DNA of 64,000 bases, from contig NZ_NRSW01000001.1 in assembly GCF_002288635.1 (NCBI RefSeq), positions 1,280,509 to 1,344,508 on the forward strand, in the 5' to 3' direction. The notes under the pieces are model-generated. The model saw only the letters and a program-made list of their open reading frames with translations, did not search any database and was not told the DNA's origin. The translations under genes and the position numbers were made by a program. This document shows positions 42,049-51,180 of this stretch, piece by piece. The first letter of the stretch is position 1, and each line of letters starts with the position of its first letter. The stretch is from Mucilaginibacter sp. MD40. GTDB lineage: Bacteria > Bacteroidota > Bacteroidia > Sphingobacteriales > Sphingobacteriaceae.

Positions 42049-42654
42049 TTATTCTATCTGGATATTCGGTATCTCAAACTGCATCATTTTCTGCCTGGCA
42101 ATTTTTCTTTTTTCCGGTAAGGATTTTAAAAAGAGCATGCTGTCATCACCAAAACCACGGTAGCTTACTCCTAAAAGCAGAACACCCATGTGTCCTGCAC
42201 TATCTGTGTGAAGTTTATATCTGTAACAATCCCATTCTACAATGTTTAATTTTCCATCTTCTGAACCACTAATGATAAAATCTATTATGTATTCTTTACC
42301 GTCCCGACTTTTTATAACCTCGTAATTACATATTTTATCTGTTTGCTTGCGTTGCCGTAGCGTGTAAATCTTATTAGCCACTACGTCGTGCAAGTTAAAA
42401 TCTCCTTTCAAAAACTCAAGAAGAATCATCTTTGTGATATGGTCAAATGTTTCGTTTTCAAGCAAATACTCATGCTTATAATAATATTCATTTGGATGCG
42501 AACTCCATGCGAGTCTATATCTTGTAGCATCGAAATTTAGTGTATCCGGCGTAGAGTAATAGTTAATTATTGGTGCTTTATCCTGCGCGTAACTATAGCT
42601 GATGCTGAATATAGATATAACTATACAGGCGATATATTTCGAGCTATTTGTCAT
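42049..42654 (-). CDS. Secreted protein of unknown function
   Basis: About 201 residues from the ATG at 42654. A signal peptide (KYIACIVISIFSISYSYAQ) is followed by a beta-rich domain (DKAPIINYYSTPDTLNFDATRYRLAW, CNYEVIKSRDGKEYIIDFIISGSEDGKLNIVEWDCYRYKL). No family recognised. A longer frame would begin inside the 42670-42752 repeat, so those N-terminal residues are repeat-derived and rejected. Moderately AT-rich; the 130 bases between it and the ATPase cassette end contain only a small hairpin (GAAGT...ACTTC at about 42009-42023). Confidence 0.65.
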   Translation of the reverse strand: MTNSSKYIACIVISIFSISYSYAQDKAPIINYYSTPDTLNFDATRYRLAWSSHPNEYYYKHEYLLENETFDHITKMILLEFLKGDFNLHDVVANKIYTLRQRKQTDKICNYEVIKSRDGKEYIIDFIISGSEDGKLNIVEWDCYRYKLHTDSAGHMGVLLLGVSYRGFGDDSMLFLKSLPEKRKIARQKMMQFEIPNIQIE

Positions 42655-42669
42655 AACATTATTAAAAGC

Positions 42670-42752
42670 GTCATTGCGAGGTACGAAGCAATCTCTTACT
42701 ATACAGAGCGGCTCTGTAAGTAGGGGACTGCCACGCTGGCTCTCGCAATGAC
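42670..42752. repeat. GTCATTGCGAG...CTCGCAATGAC inverted repeat, family B
   Basis: Same perfect 11-base terminal arms as 279-366 (42670-42680 and 42742-42752) with a different but related interior (CAATCTC, CCACGCTGG). Sits between the secreted protein start and the prolyl oligopeptidase end. Confidence 0.8.
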
Positions 42753-42779
42753 ACGGTTGCATAAAAGCCGTACAATGCC

Positions 42780-44849
42780 TTACATCCCCAACTGGTTCAT
42801 TACATATTCAAATACAAACGTCCAGTTTTCTATGGCTTGCTGGGTGCTTTGGCCGCTGCCGTGGCCGCTGTCAAAATCCATGTGGAGGATGATAGGGCTT
42901 ACCTGGCCGGGGTTGTTCTGCAGGGCGGCTACAAATTTCTTGGCGTTCATGGGGTCAACCCGGGTATCATTGGCGCCGGCGGTTACCAGCATAGGCGGTA
43001 CGTTGACCCCCGCGCGGATGTTCTGGTAAGGCGAGTAACGCAGCAACCAGCGAAACTGTTCCGCATCTTCAGATGAGCCGTACTCCGGTATCCAGTAACG
43101 GGCTATCAGGAATTTATGGTAGCGCAGCATATCCAGTAAAGGTACTTCGCAAACAATGGCCTTAAACAGGTCGGGGCGTTGGGTGGCCGCAGCGCCCATT
43201 AAAAGGCCGCCGTTGCTGCCGCCCAGGGCAACTATCTTGCTTTCTGTAGTGTACTTTTCTTTAATGAGCCACTCGGCGCAGGCATAAAAATCGTCGAAGC
43301 TGTTTTGCTTTTTAGCCAGCATGCCATCCAGGTGCCATTTTTCGCCAAACTCATCGCCACCACGGATGCCCGGCTGTACCACTATACCGCCCGCCTGTAT
43401 AAACGGCGCGTAAAAGCCAAAATATCCCAGCTTAATACCCGACTGGAAACCACCGTATGCCGTGAGCAGCACCGGGTTCTTGCCGTCCATCTTAATATCC
43501 TTGCGGTGTACCACAAATACCGGTACGCGGCTACCATCTTTAGAGGTGTAGAACTTGATCTCCCCGGCGATCTGGCTCATATCTACCGGTAGGTGGCGTT
43601 GGTAATACAGCTTCCATTTATAGTCTTTTGGTGAGCAAACATAGGTCTTGGGGGTAGAGGTGAAGGTCACCAGCGAAATGTACAGTTTATCTTCCTCCCT
43701 GTCGTAACTTACGCTGCCAATGCTGCCTTGTTCGGGTAGGGGCATGGGCCGCAGCTTTTTGCCGTTAAGGTCGTAAATAGTAAGGCGGCTTTCAATGTCT
43801 TTTTTATCCTGTACAATAATCGCGTTAGGCGTAATTACCACATCCTCCATTACAGTGCTGCTCTCGGGGATCAGTACCTTCCAGTTCTTGTACTCGGGGT
43901 GCAGCTTATCGGCCACCATGAGGCGGCTGTTGGGGGCATTGTCATTGGTTTTAATGTAAAGCTTATTGCCAATAGCCTCGGGGTATGCCTGGAACTTTTT
44001 GCTGCTGTAGATGAGTTTGCCATCTTTAAGGCTGCCGGTAGGGCGCATTTTTACACTGTTGGAGTAAAAGTCGCCTTCGCCGCTAAAGGTAACGTCGCTA
44101 TAGCGGTTATCGTAAATAAAAAAGCTGTTCTTGGCATCGGCGGTGGTGCCCACAAAGGTGGCTTTTTCAATAGGGTCGCCAACTTTGATATAGTATGTTT
44201 TTAAAGGACGCTGTTTGTCCACATCTTCCTGGGTGCGCAGCGTTACATAGGCATGCTGCTGATCTTTACACCACTGGAAGCCGCTGGTGCCGGTTAATGG
44301 CTCATGTATCTGTTTGCCGGTGCGGGTGTCAATGAAATACACGGTATTCACTTCGGCGCCGCTTTTTTGCGCGCTGATGGCCGCTTGCTCACCATCATAC
44401 GTATAGGCAATGCCGCTGGTAGATATTTTGCCGTCGGGGTCAAGCGCTACAGGGTCCCATATCAGTATTTTTTTACCATCAATAATGGTGTAGGTTTTAT
44501 ATTGCTTATCGCCCTTCTTTTTCACCGTCTGAAAAACACGTTTGCCTACATTATTCAGCGGGCCTTCGTAGTCCATATTCAGGTAGGCCGCTATGCCTGC
44601 TTTAAGGTCGGGGTGTGTTTTTTGGATTTTGTTAAGGTATTCAACCCCGTAGTCGTGCTGTTTTTTAGTCCACTCGATCACTTCCGGGTCTTTCTTGTCT
44701 TCCAGCCAGCGGTAGTTGTCGGTAAGGATAACGCCGTGCAGCGTATCAACAACGGGTTTGGCTTTGGTTTTAGGAGGATCGAATTTTACCTGGGCGTTAG
44801 CGGCCATAGCAGCGGTGGTGATTAAAGTAATGAGGGATAATCTTTTCAT
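42780..44849 (-). CDS. Secreted prolyl oligopeptidase (S9A)
   Basis: About 689 residues with a signal peptide (LSLITLITTAAMAANAQV). The N-terminal seven-bladed propeller (about 65-420) starts DNYRWLEDKKDPEVIEWTK, the S9A signature. The alpha/beta-hydrolase domain has the catalytic S545 in GGSNGGLLMG, D628 in ANDTRVDP and H663 in DSGHGSG. It cleaves short proline-containing peptides in the periplasm or outside. The ATG at 44849 is preferred, as upstream codons would precede the signal peptide. Confidence 0.93.
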   Translation of the reverse strand: MKRLSLITLITTAAMAANAQVKFDPPKTKAKPVVDTLHGVILTDNYRWLEDKKDPEVIEWTKKQHDYGVEYLNKIQKTHPDLKAGIAAYLNMDYEGPLNNVGKRVFQTVKKKGDKQYKTYTIIDGKKILIWDPVALDPDGKISTSGIAYTYDGEQAAISAQKSGAEVNTVYFIDTRTGKQIHEPLTGTSGFQWCKDQQHAYVTLRTQEDVDKQRPLKTYYIKVGDPIEKATFVGTTADAKNSFFIYDNRYSDVTFSGEGDFYSNSVKMRPTGSLKDGKLIYSSKKFQAYPEAIGNKLYIKTNDNAPNSRLMVADKLHPEYKNWKVLIPESSTVMEDVVITPNAIIVQDKKDIESRLTIYDLNGKKLRPMPLPEQGSIGSVSYDREEDKLYISLVTFTSTPKTYVCSPKDYKWKLYYQRHLPVDMSQIAGEIKFYTSKDGSRVPVFVVHRKDIKMDGKNPVLLTAYGGFQSGIKLGYFGFYAPFIQAGGIVVQPGIRGGDEFGEKWHLDGMLAKKQNSFDDFYACAEWLIKEKYTTESKIVALGGSNGGLLMGAAATQRPDLFKAIVCEVPLLDMLRYHKFLIARYWIPEYGSSEDAEQFRWLLRYSPYQNIRAGVNVPPMLVTAGANDTRVDPMNAKKFVAALQNNPGQVSPIILHMDFDSGHGSGQSTQQAIENWTFVFEYVMNQLGM

Positions 44850-44892
44850 TGTGATGATATGGTAAAGCGTGCTAAATATAAACATTAGCCAA

Positions 44893-44924
44893 CAAAAAAT
44901 CCCCTGCCGCAGGGCAAGGGGACG
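44893..44924 (-). terminator. Terminator after the MFS gene
   Basis: On the minus strand CCCCTTGCC-CTGC-GGCAGGGG with a one-base bulge, then ATTTTTTGTT. Thirty bases past the 44955 stop. Confidence 0.8.
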
Positions 44925-44954
44925 AATAATAATCTATTTATTTATGGGTATTGA

Positions 44955-46235
44955 TCAGATGCCTTCATGTATTACATGCCCCTCCGGCACCACGCCGGCT
45001 TGCTTGTCCTGCATGCGTTTCTTAGCGAGGTTGTTTACACGCCACATCAGGATGATACTGATCATGGTGATAAAAGTAACCAGGTAGCCGATGATATGGT
45101 AATGCTGCAACGGGGCACCTTTGGTTGGTTGTGTAACAATGGCGCCGGCAACCGCGGCAGCAATACCGCCGGCTATTTGCTGCATGGAGGCGTTAACGCT
45201 CATGAACGCGCCGCGGTCGGCCATATCCGGGATGGCGCTTACCAGTGCGGATGATGGGATCATGCGGCTCATGATGCCTATCATCATACAAACGTTATAG
45301 ATTATCACGAACCAAAGCGGCGTAACCGAGAGATGCGTGTAAAAGACGCAGGTGATCATCATCCACACACAGGCTACGGCGAATATCCTGAATTTGTCTA
45401 TCCTGTCGCTCAGTTTACCTATCAGCGGCATAAAAATCAGTGAGCTGAGGCCCGATACCATAAACAGCATGGGCAATTGCTCTTTGGTAAGCCCGAGGTT
45501 ATTAATAGCGAAGGCGCTCCCGAACGGCATCATCATAAAACCGCCTATGGAGAGCAGGGCGGTAGCCGTGTAACCTACGCGGTAATTTTTTTTGATAACG
45601 GTTTCCCAAAGGTGTTTTAAAGCCGACTGATGCTTTTGTATGGTAAGGTGCTGCGTTACGGGTTTTAATTTGGTGACGATGAGTAAAGTGATGAGCAGGC
45701 CCAGCGCGGCCACCATCCAGAATGGCGATTCCCAGCCCCATTTGTTGGCCAGGTACAGACCGATAGGTACGCCCAATATCTGGCTGGCGCCGAAGCCCAT
45801 TTGTATAAAGCCCATTACCCTGCCGCGTTGCTGCAAAGCAAAAAGATCGGTAATAATAGCCATGGAGACAGAGCCGATAACGCCGCCAAATAAGCCCGTT
45901 ACCACGCGAGCGGCTACCAGTGCCGGGTAGGAATGTGCCAGCCCGCAGCAAATGGTGCCGATAATAAACCCGCAGTAAAAGAACAGGAATAGCTTCTTAC
46001 GGTCGAACCTATCGGCAAAGCCCGCGGTTAACAGGCCGCTAACGCCTGCGCTAAAGGCATAGGCCGAAACCGCCACACCAAATGCCGATGGCTTTAGCGA
46101 AAGCGATTTCATCAGCATATCGCCCAGGGGCGACATCACCATAAAATCCAGTATCACCGTAAATTGGGTAATAGCCAGTATGAATATCACAAATTTCTGG
46201 TAACCCGTAAGAGCTGCCTGTTGCTCGTTTTTCAT
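44955..46235 (-). CDS. MFS transporter (DHA1-like)
   Basis: A 426-residue 12-helix major facilitator. AITQFTVILDFMVMSPLGDMLM is the DHA1 first helix; GFADRFDRKKLFLF is motif A; SRMIPSSALVSAIPDMADRGAFMSV is in the second half. Probably drug or metabolite efflux. It is the last gene of a minus-strand operon with a 76-residue protein and a TetR regulator; only five bases separate it from the small gene. Confidence 0.88.
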   Translation of the reverse strand: MKNEQQAALTGYQKFVIFILAITQFTVILDFMVMSPLGDMLMKSLSLKPSAFGVAVSAYAFSAGVSGLLTAGFADRFDRKKLFLFFYCGFIIGTICCGLAHSYPALVAARVVTGLFGGVIGSVSMAIITDLFALQQRGRVMGFIQMGFGASQILGVPIGLYLANKWGWESPFWMVAALGLLITLLIVTKLKPVTQHLTIQKHQSALKHLWETVIKKNYRVGYTATALLSIGGFMMMPFGSAFAINNLGLTKEQLPMLFMVSGLSSLIFMPLIGKLSDRIDKFRIFAVACVWMMITCVFYTHLSVTPLWFVIIYNVCMMIGIMSRMIPSSALVSAIPDMADRGAFMSVNASMQQIAGGIAAAVAGAIVTQPTKGAPLQHYHIIGYLVTFITMISIILMWRVNNLAKKRMQDKQAGVVPEGHVIHEGI

Positions 46236-46240
46236 GATCG

Positions 46241-46471
46241 TTAAACTAATTCACAGCATTCATAGCCGTGTTGGGTAAGCAGGTCAATGATGCCCGAATG
46301 TGTTAAGCCGTGCGATACAATGCGCAGCACACGGTCCTCATCTTCCATGTCAATATTCCAATGCTCAATTTCGGGAGTTTGTTTTAGCAGGTTACCCAGC
46401 GCCAGCTTATCAGCATCGTGGCTGATATTGGTTTTAAAAAGCAGTATGTGCTCAAAGGTTTCCATCATCAT
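46241..46471 (-). CDS. Small cytosolic protein of unknown function
   Basis: 76 residues (three successive ATG codons, so the start is uncertain by two residues). The pattern HILLFKTNISHDADKLALGNLLKQTPEIEHWNIDMEDEDRVLRIVSHGLTHSGIIDLLTQHGYECCEL is a beta-alpha-beta-beta-alpha-beta ferredoxin-like outline as in heavy-metal-associated domains, but without CxxC near the N-terminus; two cysteines lie at the C-terminus. It is sandwiched between tetR and the MFS gene. Confidence 0.65.
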   Translation of the reverse strand: MMMETFEHILLFKTNISHDADKLALGNLLKQTPEIEHWNIDMEDEDRVLRIVSHGLTHSGIIDLLTQHGYECCELV

Positions 46472-46475
46472 AAAT

Positions 46476-47066
46476 TTATTTTTTTAATGCCTTTAGTACC
46501 AGTTCAAATGTTTTCCAGAATATCTCGTCGGTCATTTTAAAGGGTTTGCCGCCCAGGCTTTGGCCTTCGTGGTCAAACCTTACCAGGGCGTAAAGGGGGG
46601 CAAACGCTACCGACCAGTAAGCCTCCAGTGGCAGATCATCTATCTCGCCGCGATTGATGGCGTTGGTCATGAAGCTGCCGAGTATGGTTTTCATATCATT
46701 CAGGAAGCTCTCCAGGAACCGTTCCTGGTAACTCGAGTTTCTCAATAATTCAAAAAAAGCGTTGGCCAGCACATTGTTCTTCATATACTCATACCGGTTA
46801 CGCCACTGGTTTTTCAGCCCTTCTTCAAAGCTCATTTCAGGGTTAAACCCGCGGGTAATGGCAGCGCTCATTTTTTGGCCTTCTTCGGCGGCAATGTTAA
46901 TGATCAGGTCGTCGCGGTCTTTATAGTAGATGTATAATGTAGCCACAGAAATATTGCATGCCCTGGCCAATTTGTTCATGCTAAAGCCTTCCAATCCATC
47001 TTTCACCATCATCTCAATGGCGGTTTTCTTTACCAGTTCTACTTTATTGTGGTCACGAGTACGCAT
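46476..47066 (-). CDS. TetR/AcrR-family regulator of MFS operon
   Basis: A 196-residue repressor with HTH at about 10-60: KVELVKKTAIEMMVKDGLEGFSMNKLARACNISVATLYIYYKDRDDLI. First gene of the operon. Its own promoter (TATATTTG, 47075-47082) overlaps a 20-bp perfect palindrome, a strong sign of autoregulation. The inducer is unknown, presumably a substrate of the MFS pump. Confidence 0.92.
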   Translation of the reverse strand: MRTRDHNKVELVKKTAIEMMVKDGLEGFSMNKLARACNISVATLYIYYKDRDDLIINIAAEEGQKMSAAITRGFNPEMSFEEGLKNQWRNRYEYMKNNVLANAFFELLRNSSYQERFLESFLNDMKTILGSFMTNAINRGEIDDLPLEAYWSVAFAPLYALVRFDHEGQSLGGKPFKMTDEIFWKTFELVLKALKK

Positions 47067-47074
47067 ATTGAAAG

Positions 47075-47082
47075 CAAATATA
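47075..47082 (-). promoter_or_regulatory. -7 promoter element of tetR-MFS operon
   Basis: TATATTTG on the minus strand, eight bases before the ATG, overlapping the operator palindrome. Confidence 0.6.
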
Positions 47083-47099
47083 AATGAATATTCATTTAT
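47080..47099. promoter_or_regulatory. TetR operator palindrome
   Basis: ATAAATGAAT / ATTCATTTAT is a perfect 20-bp palindrome without spacer, directly upstream of and overlapping the tetR promoter element. Confidence 0.7.
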
Positions 47100-47175
47100 T
47101 TATAAAAATTATGAAGAATTTTATTTCTCACGAACATGCGGGCGATGAATCACGGAAATAGCTTTTAAACTTTTA

Positions 47176-47266
47176 TGTCATATTTAGCGACAGCGAAATA
47201 TCTTCTGCGCGTGCAAAGTCGCCTACTTACAAGGCGAAGAAGATGTTTCACTACGTTCAACATGGC
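47176..47266. repeat. Degenerate repeat-like dyad in a 400-base gap
   Basis: GCGAAATATCTTCT ... AGAAGATGTTTC(AC) form an imperfect hairpin, flanked by TGTCAT-like words. It looks like a decayed relative of the GTCATTxCGA repeats. In the rest of the 47109-47471 gap only a 9-bp dyad CTACCGGGC-AA-GCCCGGTAG (47415-47434) stands out. Confidence 0.4.
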
Positions 47267-47471
47267 AAATTGATCTTTTTATACAGTGAATATCACTGCA
47301 TATCGTATTGTTAAACGTTTGCACAAATTAAATGCGATCTTCCCCGGCGATGAGTGAAATAATTATATTACAGGAAATACGAAATGTGTAGAAACGCCAA
47401 AAACATCAAATACACTACCGGGCAAGCCCGGTAGGTATTGATGCACACAATAGATTCAGAAAATCCCCCTT

Positions 47472-47675
47472 CTAAATCGCGTTATTGGTGTTTTTTTGAG
47501 GCGCAGTTTCCCATGCCGAACCATATACATAGGACTTTTTGCTGCACAGGCTGCAGGAGTATCTTTTTATAGGGAGCCAAAACAGGAAAGCTTTCACTAA
47601 TGGCGGGCGCTTGGCGCGGTAAGCCAACCTTCCTTTTTTGCAATGCGGGCAAAGTTTCTTTTGGGGAGTTTCCAT
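47472..47675 (-). CDS. Small zinc-ribbon-like protein
   Basis: 67 residues from the ATG at 47675 (a longer frame uses TTG at 47708). Two CxxC knuckles, LCPHCKKG and YSCSLCSKK, about 35 residues apart, make a zinc ribbon likely. A hydrophobic aromatic stretch (LVKAFLFWLPIKRY) lies between them. Function unknown; solitary gene upstream of the TPR-HTH regulator's 3' end. Confidence 0.6.
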   Translation of the reverse strand: METPQKKLCPHCKKGRLAYRAKRPPLVKAFLFWLPIKRYSCSLCSKKSYVYGSAWETAPQKNTNNAI

Positions 47676-47890
47676 TTCAGTAGGGGTATAATGTAACGGG
47701 TTAATCAATCGCTTTATTTATATCATATGCTTTAGTTTATCAGCATACGTTTATGTATTAATTATTAATTTATTGCACAGGGCAACTGTTAAAATAATTA
47801 CAGATCAAATATCAGCCAAAAAGCTGTTTATGGGCTAATTTGAGGGGTGGACAAAAGCAGGACATTTGCTTTACACTTAAAAACAGCACT

Positions 47891-49672
47891 TTACAAGGTG
47901 TTAACAACATCTTCAATCTCCTCATTATCAGCCAGATTTAGTTTTTTACGCAGGCGTTGTTTAGCTTTTTTAACACCATCAACGGTGATGCATAACATTC
48001 CTGCCATTTCGCGGTTGTTAAGCTTTAGCTTAATGAGCGCCATTAAGCGCATATCTGTAGCGGAAATGGCTGGATACCTTTGCCTTATGTTAAAAAGAAA
48101 ATTGCCATGTACCTTGGTGAATAGCTTCCGGAACTCGTCCCATTTATCATCCGTCATGATATGGGCATGCATCATCCTGTCCAGGTTTTCGGTAAGGGTG
48201 CGGTCGTTTATGGCGTACTGTAACCGTTCTAATTCCGTTTTAAACCCTTCAATAATGTCATTTTTCTGCTTTAAATTCTCTGTATAGTCGCTAAGCGCGT
48301 TTTCGGCGCTTTTTCGTTCTTCATCCAGCCGGCGCAATTCAGCAGCCAGTATCTCTTTATCTTTCCGGGTTTTAAGCCTTTGCCTGTTAAAAATAAGTAC
48401 CCCTATCACCATCAATAAGAGCAGCACCGTGATTACCGTATACTGCTTGTAGGAGTTGATCCTGGTTTTTATTTGCAGGTTGTTATAATCTTCTAAACTT
48501 TTTTCTTTGGTCCACTTAAGCCGTACCCTATCTATGGCCGCCACATTATCACGTTCCATTAGGCTATCCTTTAATTGCTCTGATAGCAGGAGATAATGCT
48601 CTGCAAGTGTAGGTTTGTTGCTTTTTTCCTTTACCTGTGCCAATAGCTCGTAATACTGTATACGTTCTTTTAACACGTTTTCTTTGGTAGTACTTAAAAC
48701 CTGGTTGGCGGTATCCAGCTGCGCGCTGGCTAATTTAACATCATTAAAAGATAGGCTTATCTGTGCCAGCCTTAGCATCGCGATAGCGCAGTTGGCCCCT
48801 TCATTATACTTTACAGACTGCACGTAATCTTCCCGTACCAGGGGTAGAGCCTCTTTATACCTTTTCTGTAATACATAAACCGACCCAATATTCCCCTTGG
48901 CCAGCGCTATCCATATGGTATCATGTAGTTGGCCGGCCAGCTTTAATGCCTCATGAAAATAATTAAGGGCAAGTTGGTAGTTATTAGTGTTACGGTAGGT
49001 AAGCCCTATGGTATTGAAAATATTAATTCGTGTACGTGATGGTGCTGTTTGGTAAATAAGCGCGTTTTTGAGATACTCCCTCGCGCCATCATAATCGCCC
49101 AGGGCGTAGTAAAAATTTGATGTTTCTGAAAATATATTGCCTATGCCGGGCACTTTTTTGTAGCCGGTTTCCTTTAGGTTCCTTTCGGATAGCAGGTAAT
49201 ATTGAGCCGCCTCTATATTTTTTTTATAGAGCGCAAAGTAATTGGCAATACGATGCTGGTAAATACCGGTGAGCATCTGGTCTTTTCTCTCTTCGGCAAG
49301 TTCAACGGCTTTTTTATAATATTGGGTACTTAGCTGGTTGTAGCCACGGTTAACCGAGTAATAATCGGCGCGGAGGTCAAAAACGGCGCATTGCAGGGCA
49401 AGGTCATTGAGGTCTGCGGCAATTTTGCCCAGATCGTCAATGGTGCGCATAGCATCAGCCTCCGTCATTTTACGGCACGGCCTCGAAAGGGCGCGAGCGG
49501 CTTCAACACGCCTGTCGGCGGCTGTGTCCTTTAGGTTAGTGAAAAGAAAGGGTTTGTAGGCAGGTCTTTCGGCTCCCTGTACTGCGTTAAGCGTTGGCAT
49601 GCCCAGCATCAGCCATAAAAATGGCATGCTAAACAGGCCGAACCTTAAGATGTGCAATCTCTTAGTGGTCAC
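47891..49672 (-). CDS. TPR-repeat membrane regulator with C-terminal HTH
   Basis: A 593-residue Bacteroidota-type one-component regulator. N-terminal signal or anchor, then about seven TPR repeats (for example LIYQTAPSRTRINIFNTIGLTYRNTNNYQLALNYFHEAL) in the periplasm, a membrane helix at about 412-432 (QYTVITVLLLLMVIGVLIFN), a coiled coil and a LuxR-like HTH (SATDMRLMALIKLKLNNREMAGMLCITVDGVKKAKQRLRKKL). The start codon at 49672 is GTG; an ATG 15 codons further in is possible. Target genes unknown; the neighbouring MFS gene is a candidate. Confidence 0.82.
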   Translation of the reverse strand: MTTKRLHILRFGLFSMPFLWLMLGMPTLNAVQGAERPAYKPFLFTNLKDTAADRRVEAARALSRPCRKMTEADAMRTIDDLGKIAADLNDLALQCAVFDLRADYYSVNRGYNQLSTQYYKKAVELAEERKDQMLTGIYQHRIANYFALYKKNIEAAQYYLLSERNLKETGYKKVPGIGNIFSETSNFYYALGDYDGAREYLKNALIYQTAPSRTRINIFNTIGLTYRNTNNYQLALNYFHEALKLAGQLHDTIWIALAKGNIGSVYVLQKRYKEALPLVREDYVQSVKYNEGANCAIAMLRLAQISLSFNDVKLASAQLDTANQVLSTTKENVLKERIQYYELLAQVKEKSNKPTLAEHYLLLSEQLKDSLMERDNVAAIDRVRLKWTKEKSLEDYNNLQIKTRINSYKQYTVITVLLLLMVIGVLIFNRQRLKTRKDKEILAAELRRLDEERKSAENALSDYTENLKQKNDIIEGFKTELERLQYAINDRTLTENLDRMMHAHIMTDDKWDEFRKLFTKVHGNFLFNIRQRYPAISATDMRLMALIKLKLNNREMAGMLCITVDGVKKAKQRLRKKLNLADNEEIEDVVNTL

Positions 49673-49800
49673 GGTTTAATTTTAGTTATTTAAGTAGGGG
49701 ACCTTTAACAGGTTAAAGATACTAACAAGCCGGATAATAACTACATATTAAAAAATATTTTACAACTAAAAGTTTTAACCGGTGGTTGATAAGTGTGGGA

Positions 49801-51111
49801 TTAATTTTCGCCGGTTTGCGGTGAATGGATCTCGTTAAGCGACAGAGGGATGAGCTTTTGGGTTTTAAAAAAAGTAATGGTAACAATAAGCAGCGTTATG
49901 CTTCCGCCGAAGATAACAGCCGGTATAGTGCCTAAAAACCGCGCTGCCATGCCCGATTCAAAGTCGCCGATCTCGTTAGATGAGCCGATAAACATTGAGT
50001 TTACGGCGGATACACGCCCGCGCATATGATCGGGCGTGAGCAGCTGCATGAGCGTACCTCTTATGATAACGCTTACACTATCAAATGCACCCTGCATGAA
50101 TAGGCAGAACAGTGATAGATAGAATATGCGCGATAAACCGAAGCCTATGATAGATAAGCCGAAGCCCGCAACCGCTACTAATAGGTTGCGCCATGGCCGG
50201 TTCATGGGTGAAAAGCGTACCATAGCGATCATGGTGAGCGCCGCGCCGAGTGAGGTAGCCATACGCATAATACCCAAACCTTCGGGGCCAACCTTTAAAA
50301 TATCCAGCGCGAATACCGGCAGCAGCGCTACAACCCCGCCAAAGAATACCGAAAAAAGGTCAAGGCTCATGGCGTAAAACATGATCTTGTTGGTGAAAAC
50401 AAAGTTGAGGCCCTCTTTAAGGCTTTTCCAAATATTTTCTTTAGGTACAAATACCGGCGGGAACTTACGCAGCAGGTACACCAGTACCAATGCCACCAGC
50501 AGGAATATAAGGATAATGCCAAAGGTTGCGGTAATACCGCTAAGGCCAGGGAAAATATGGCTGGCAAAACCGTATACGGCGCCGCCGGTAAGCGGCCCTA
50601 ATATAGAGGCTACCTGCCAGGTTGAACTGCTCCAGGTACTGCCATTAGGATATAGTTCTTTAGGTATACTATGCGCATATATCACAAAGGTTGCCGGCCC
50701 GTAAAAGGCGCGTGCCAGGCCGTTGCAAAATATCATGGCATATAGGGTAGGCAGTATCCAGGCGTGGTGGATGTAGGGCTTAAGGCTGTCCAGAGTAACG
50801 GTAAACATGGCCAATGCCGCCATAAATACTCCCGCGAAGATAATGAGCAGCATTTTACGTTTCTCGTACTTATCGGCAATGTAACCACCGTATAGGGCTA
50901 TGCCTACAGCCGGTATAGCTTCGGCCAGGCCAATAAACGCTATGGCTATTTTGCTGTGGGTAAGCTGGTAAATGTAAAAACCCAGCACAGTGGTTTGCAT
51001 TTGGTACGCAAACGTGAAAAAGAAACGCATCCCGATGTATGAACGGAAATCTTTGTAACGCAGGGCTGCAAACGAGTCGGGTTTTTGCGGGGCGGGATCT
51101 TCTGTTGACAC
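49801..51111 (-). CDS. MFS transporter (DHA3/enterobactin-exporter-like)
   Basis: A 436-residue 12-helix facilitator. FRSYIGMRFFFTFAYQMQTTVLGFYIYQ is the DHA3-type first helix; GYIADKYEKRKML is motif A; SVSVIIRGTLMQLLTPDHMRGRVSAVNSMFIGSSNEIGDFESG is the typical DHA3 helix 10-11 region. Likely efflux of small molecules. The start is GTG at 51111 (no nearby ATG precedes the first helix). Separated by 69 bases from the peptidase gene upstream of its start. Confidence 0.87.
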   Translation of the reverse strand: MSTEDPAPQKPDSFAALRYKDFRSYIGMRFFFTFAYQMQTTVLGFYIYQLTHSKIAIAFIGLAEAIPAVGIALYGGYIADKYEKRKMLLIIFAGVFMAALAMFTVTLDSLKPYIHHAWILPTLYAMIFCNGLARAFYGPATFVIYAHSIPKELYPNGSTWSSSTWQVASILGPLTGGAVYGFASHIFPGLSGITATFGIILIFLLVALVLVYLLRKFPPVFVPKENIWKSLKEGLNFVFTNKIMFYAMSLDLFSVFFGGVVALLPVFALDILKVGPEGLGIMRMATSLGAALTMIAMVRFSPMNRPWRNLLVAVAGFGLSIIGFGLSRIFYLSLFCLFMQGAFDSVSVIIRGTLMQLLTPDHMRGRVSAVNSMFIGSSNEIGDFESGMAARFLGTIPAVIFGGSITLLIVTITFFKTQKLIPLSLNEIHSPQTGEN

Positions 51112-51180
51112 TGTTAAAAAAGTTAAGGGCGCAATTTACATTAGCAAGCTTGCGGCGCAAAGCATTTAATTGTAAAATAT

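Noticed and set aside
42655..42762. Longer N-terminus for the secreted protein at 42049-42654
   Set aside because: The extra residues are translated from the family B repeat and precede a good signal peptide.
47415..47434. CTACCGGGC dyad as a terminator of the zinc-ribbon gene
   Set aside because: A perfect 9-bp dyad with a two-base loop and no T-run, about 40 bases past the stop; too tight a loop to call a terminator.
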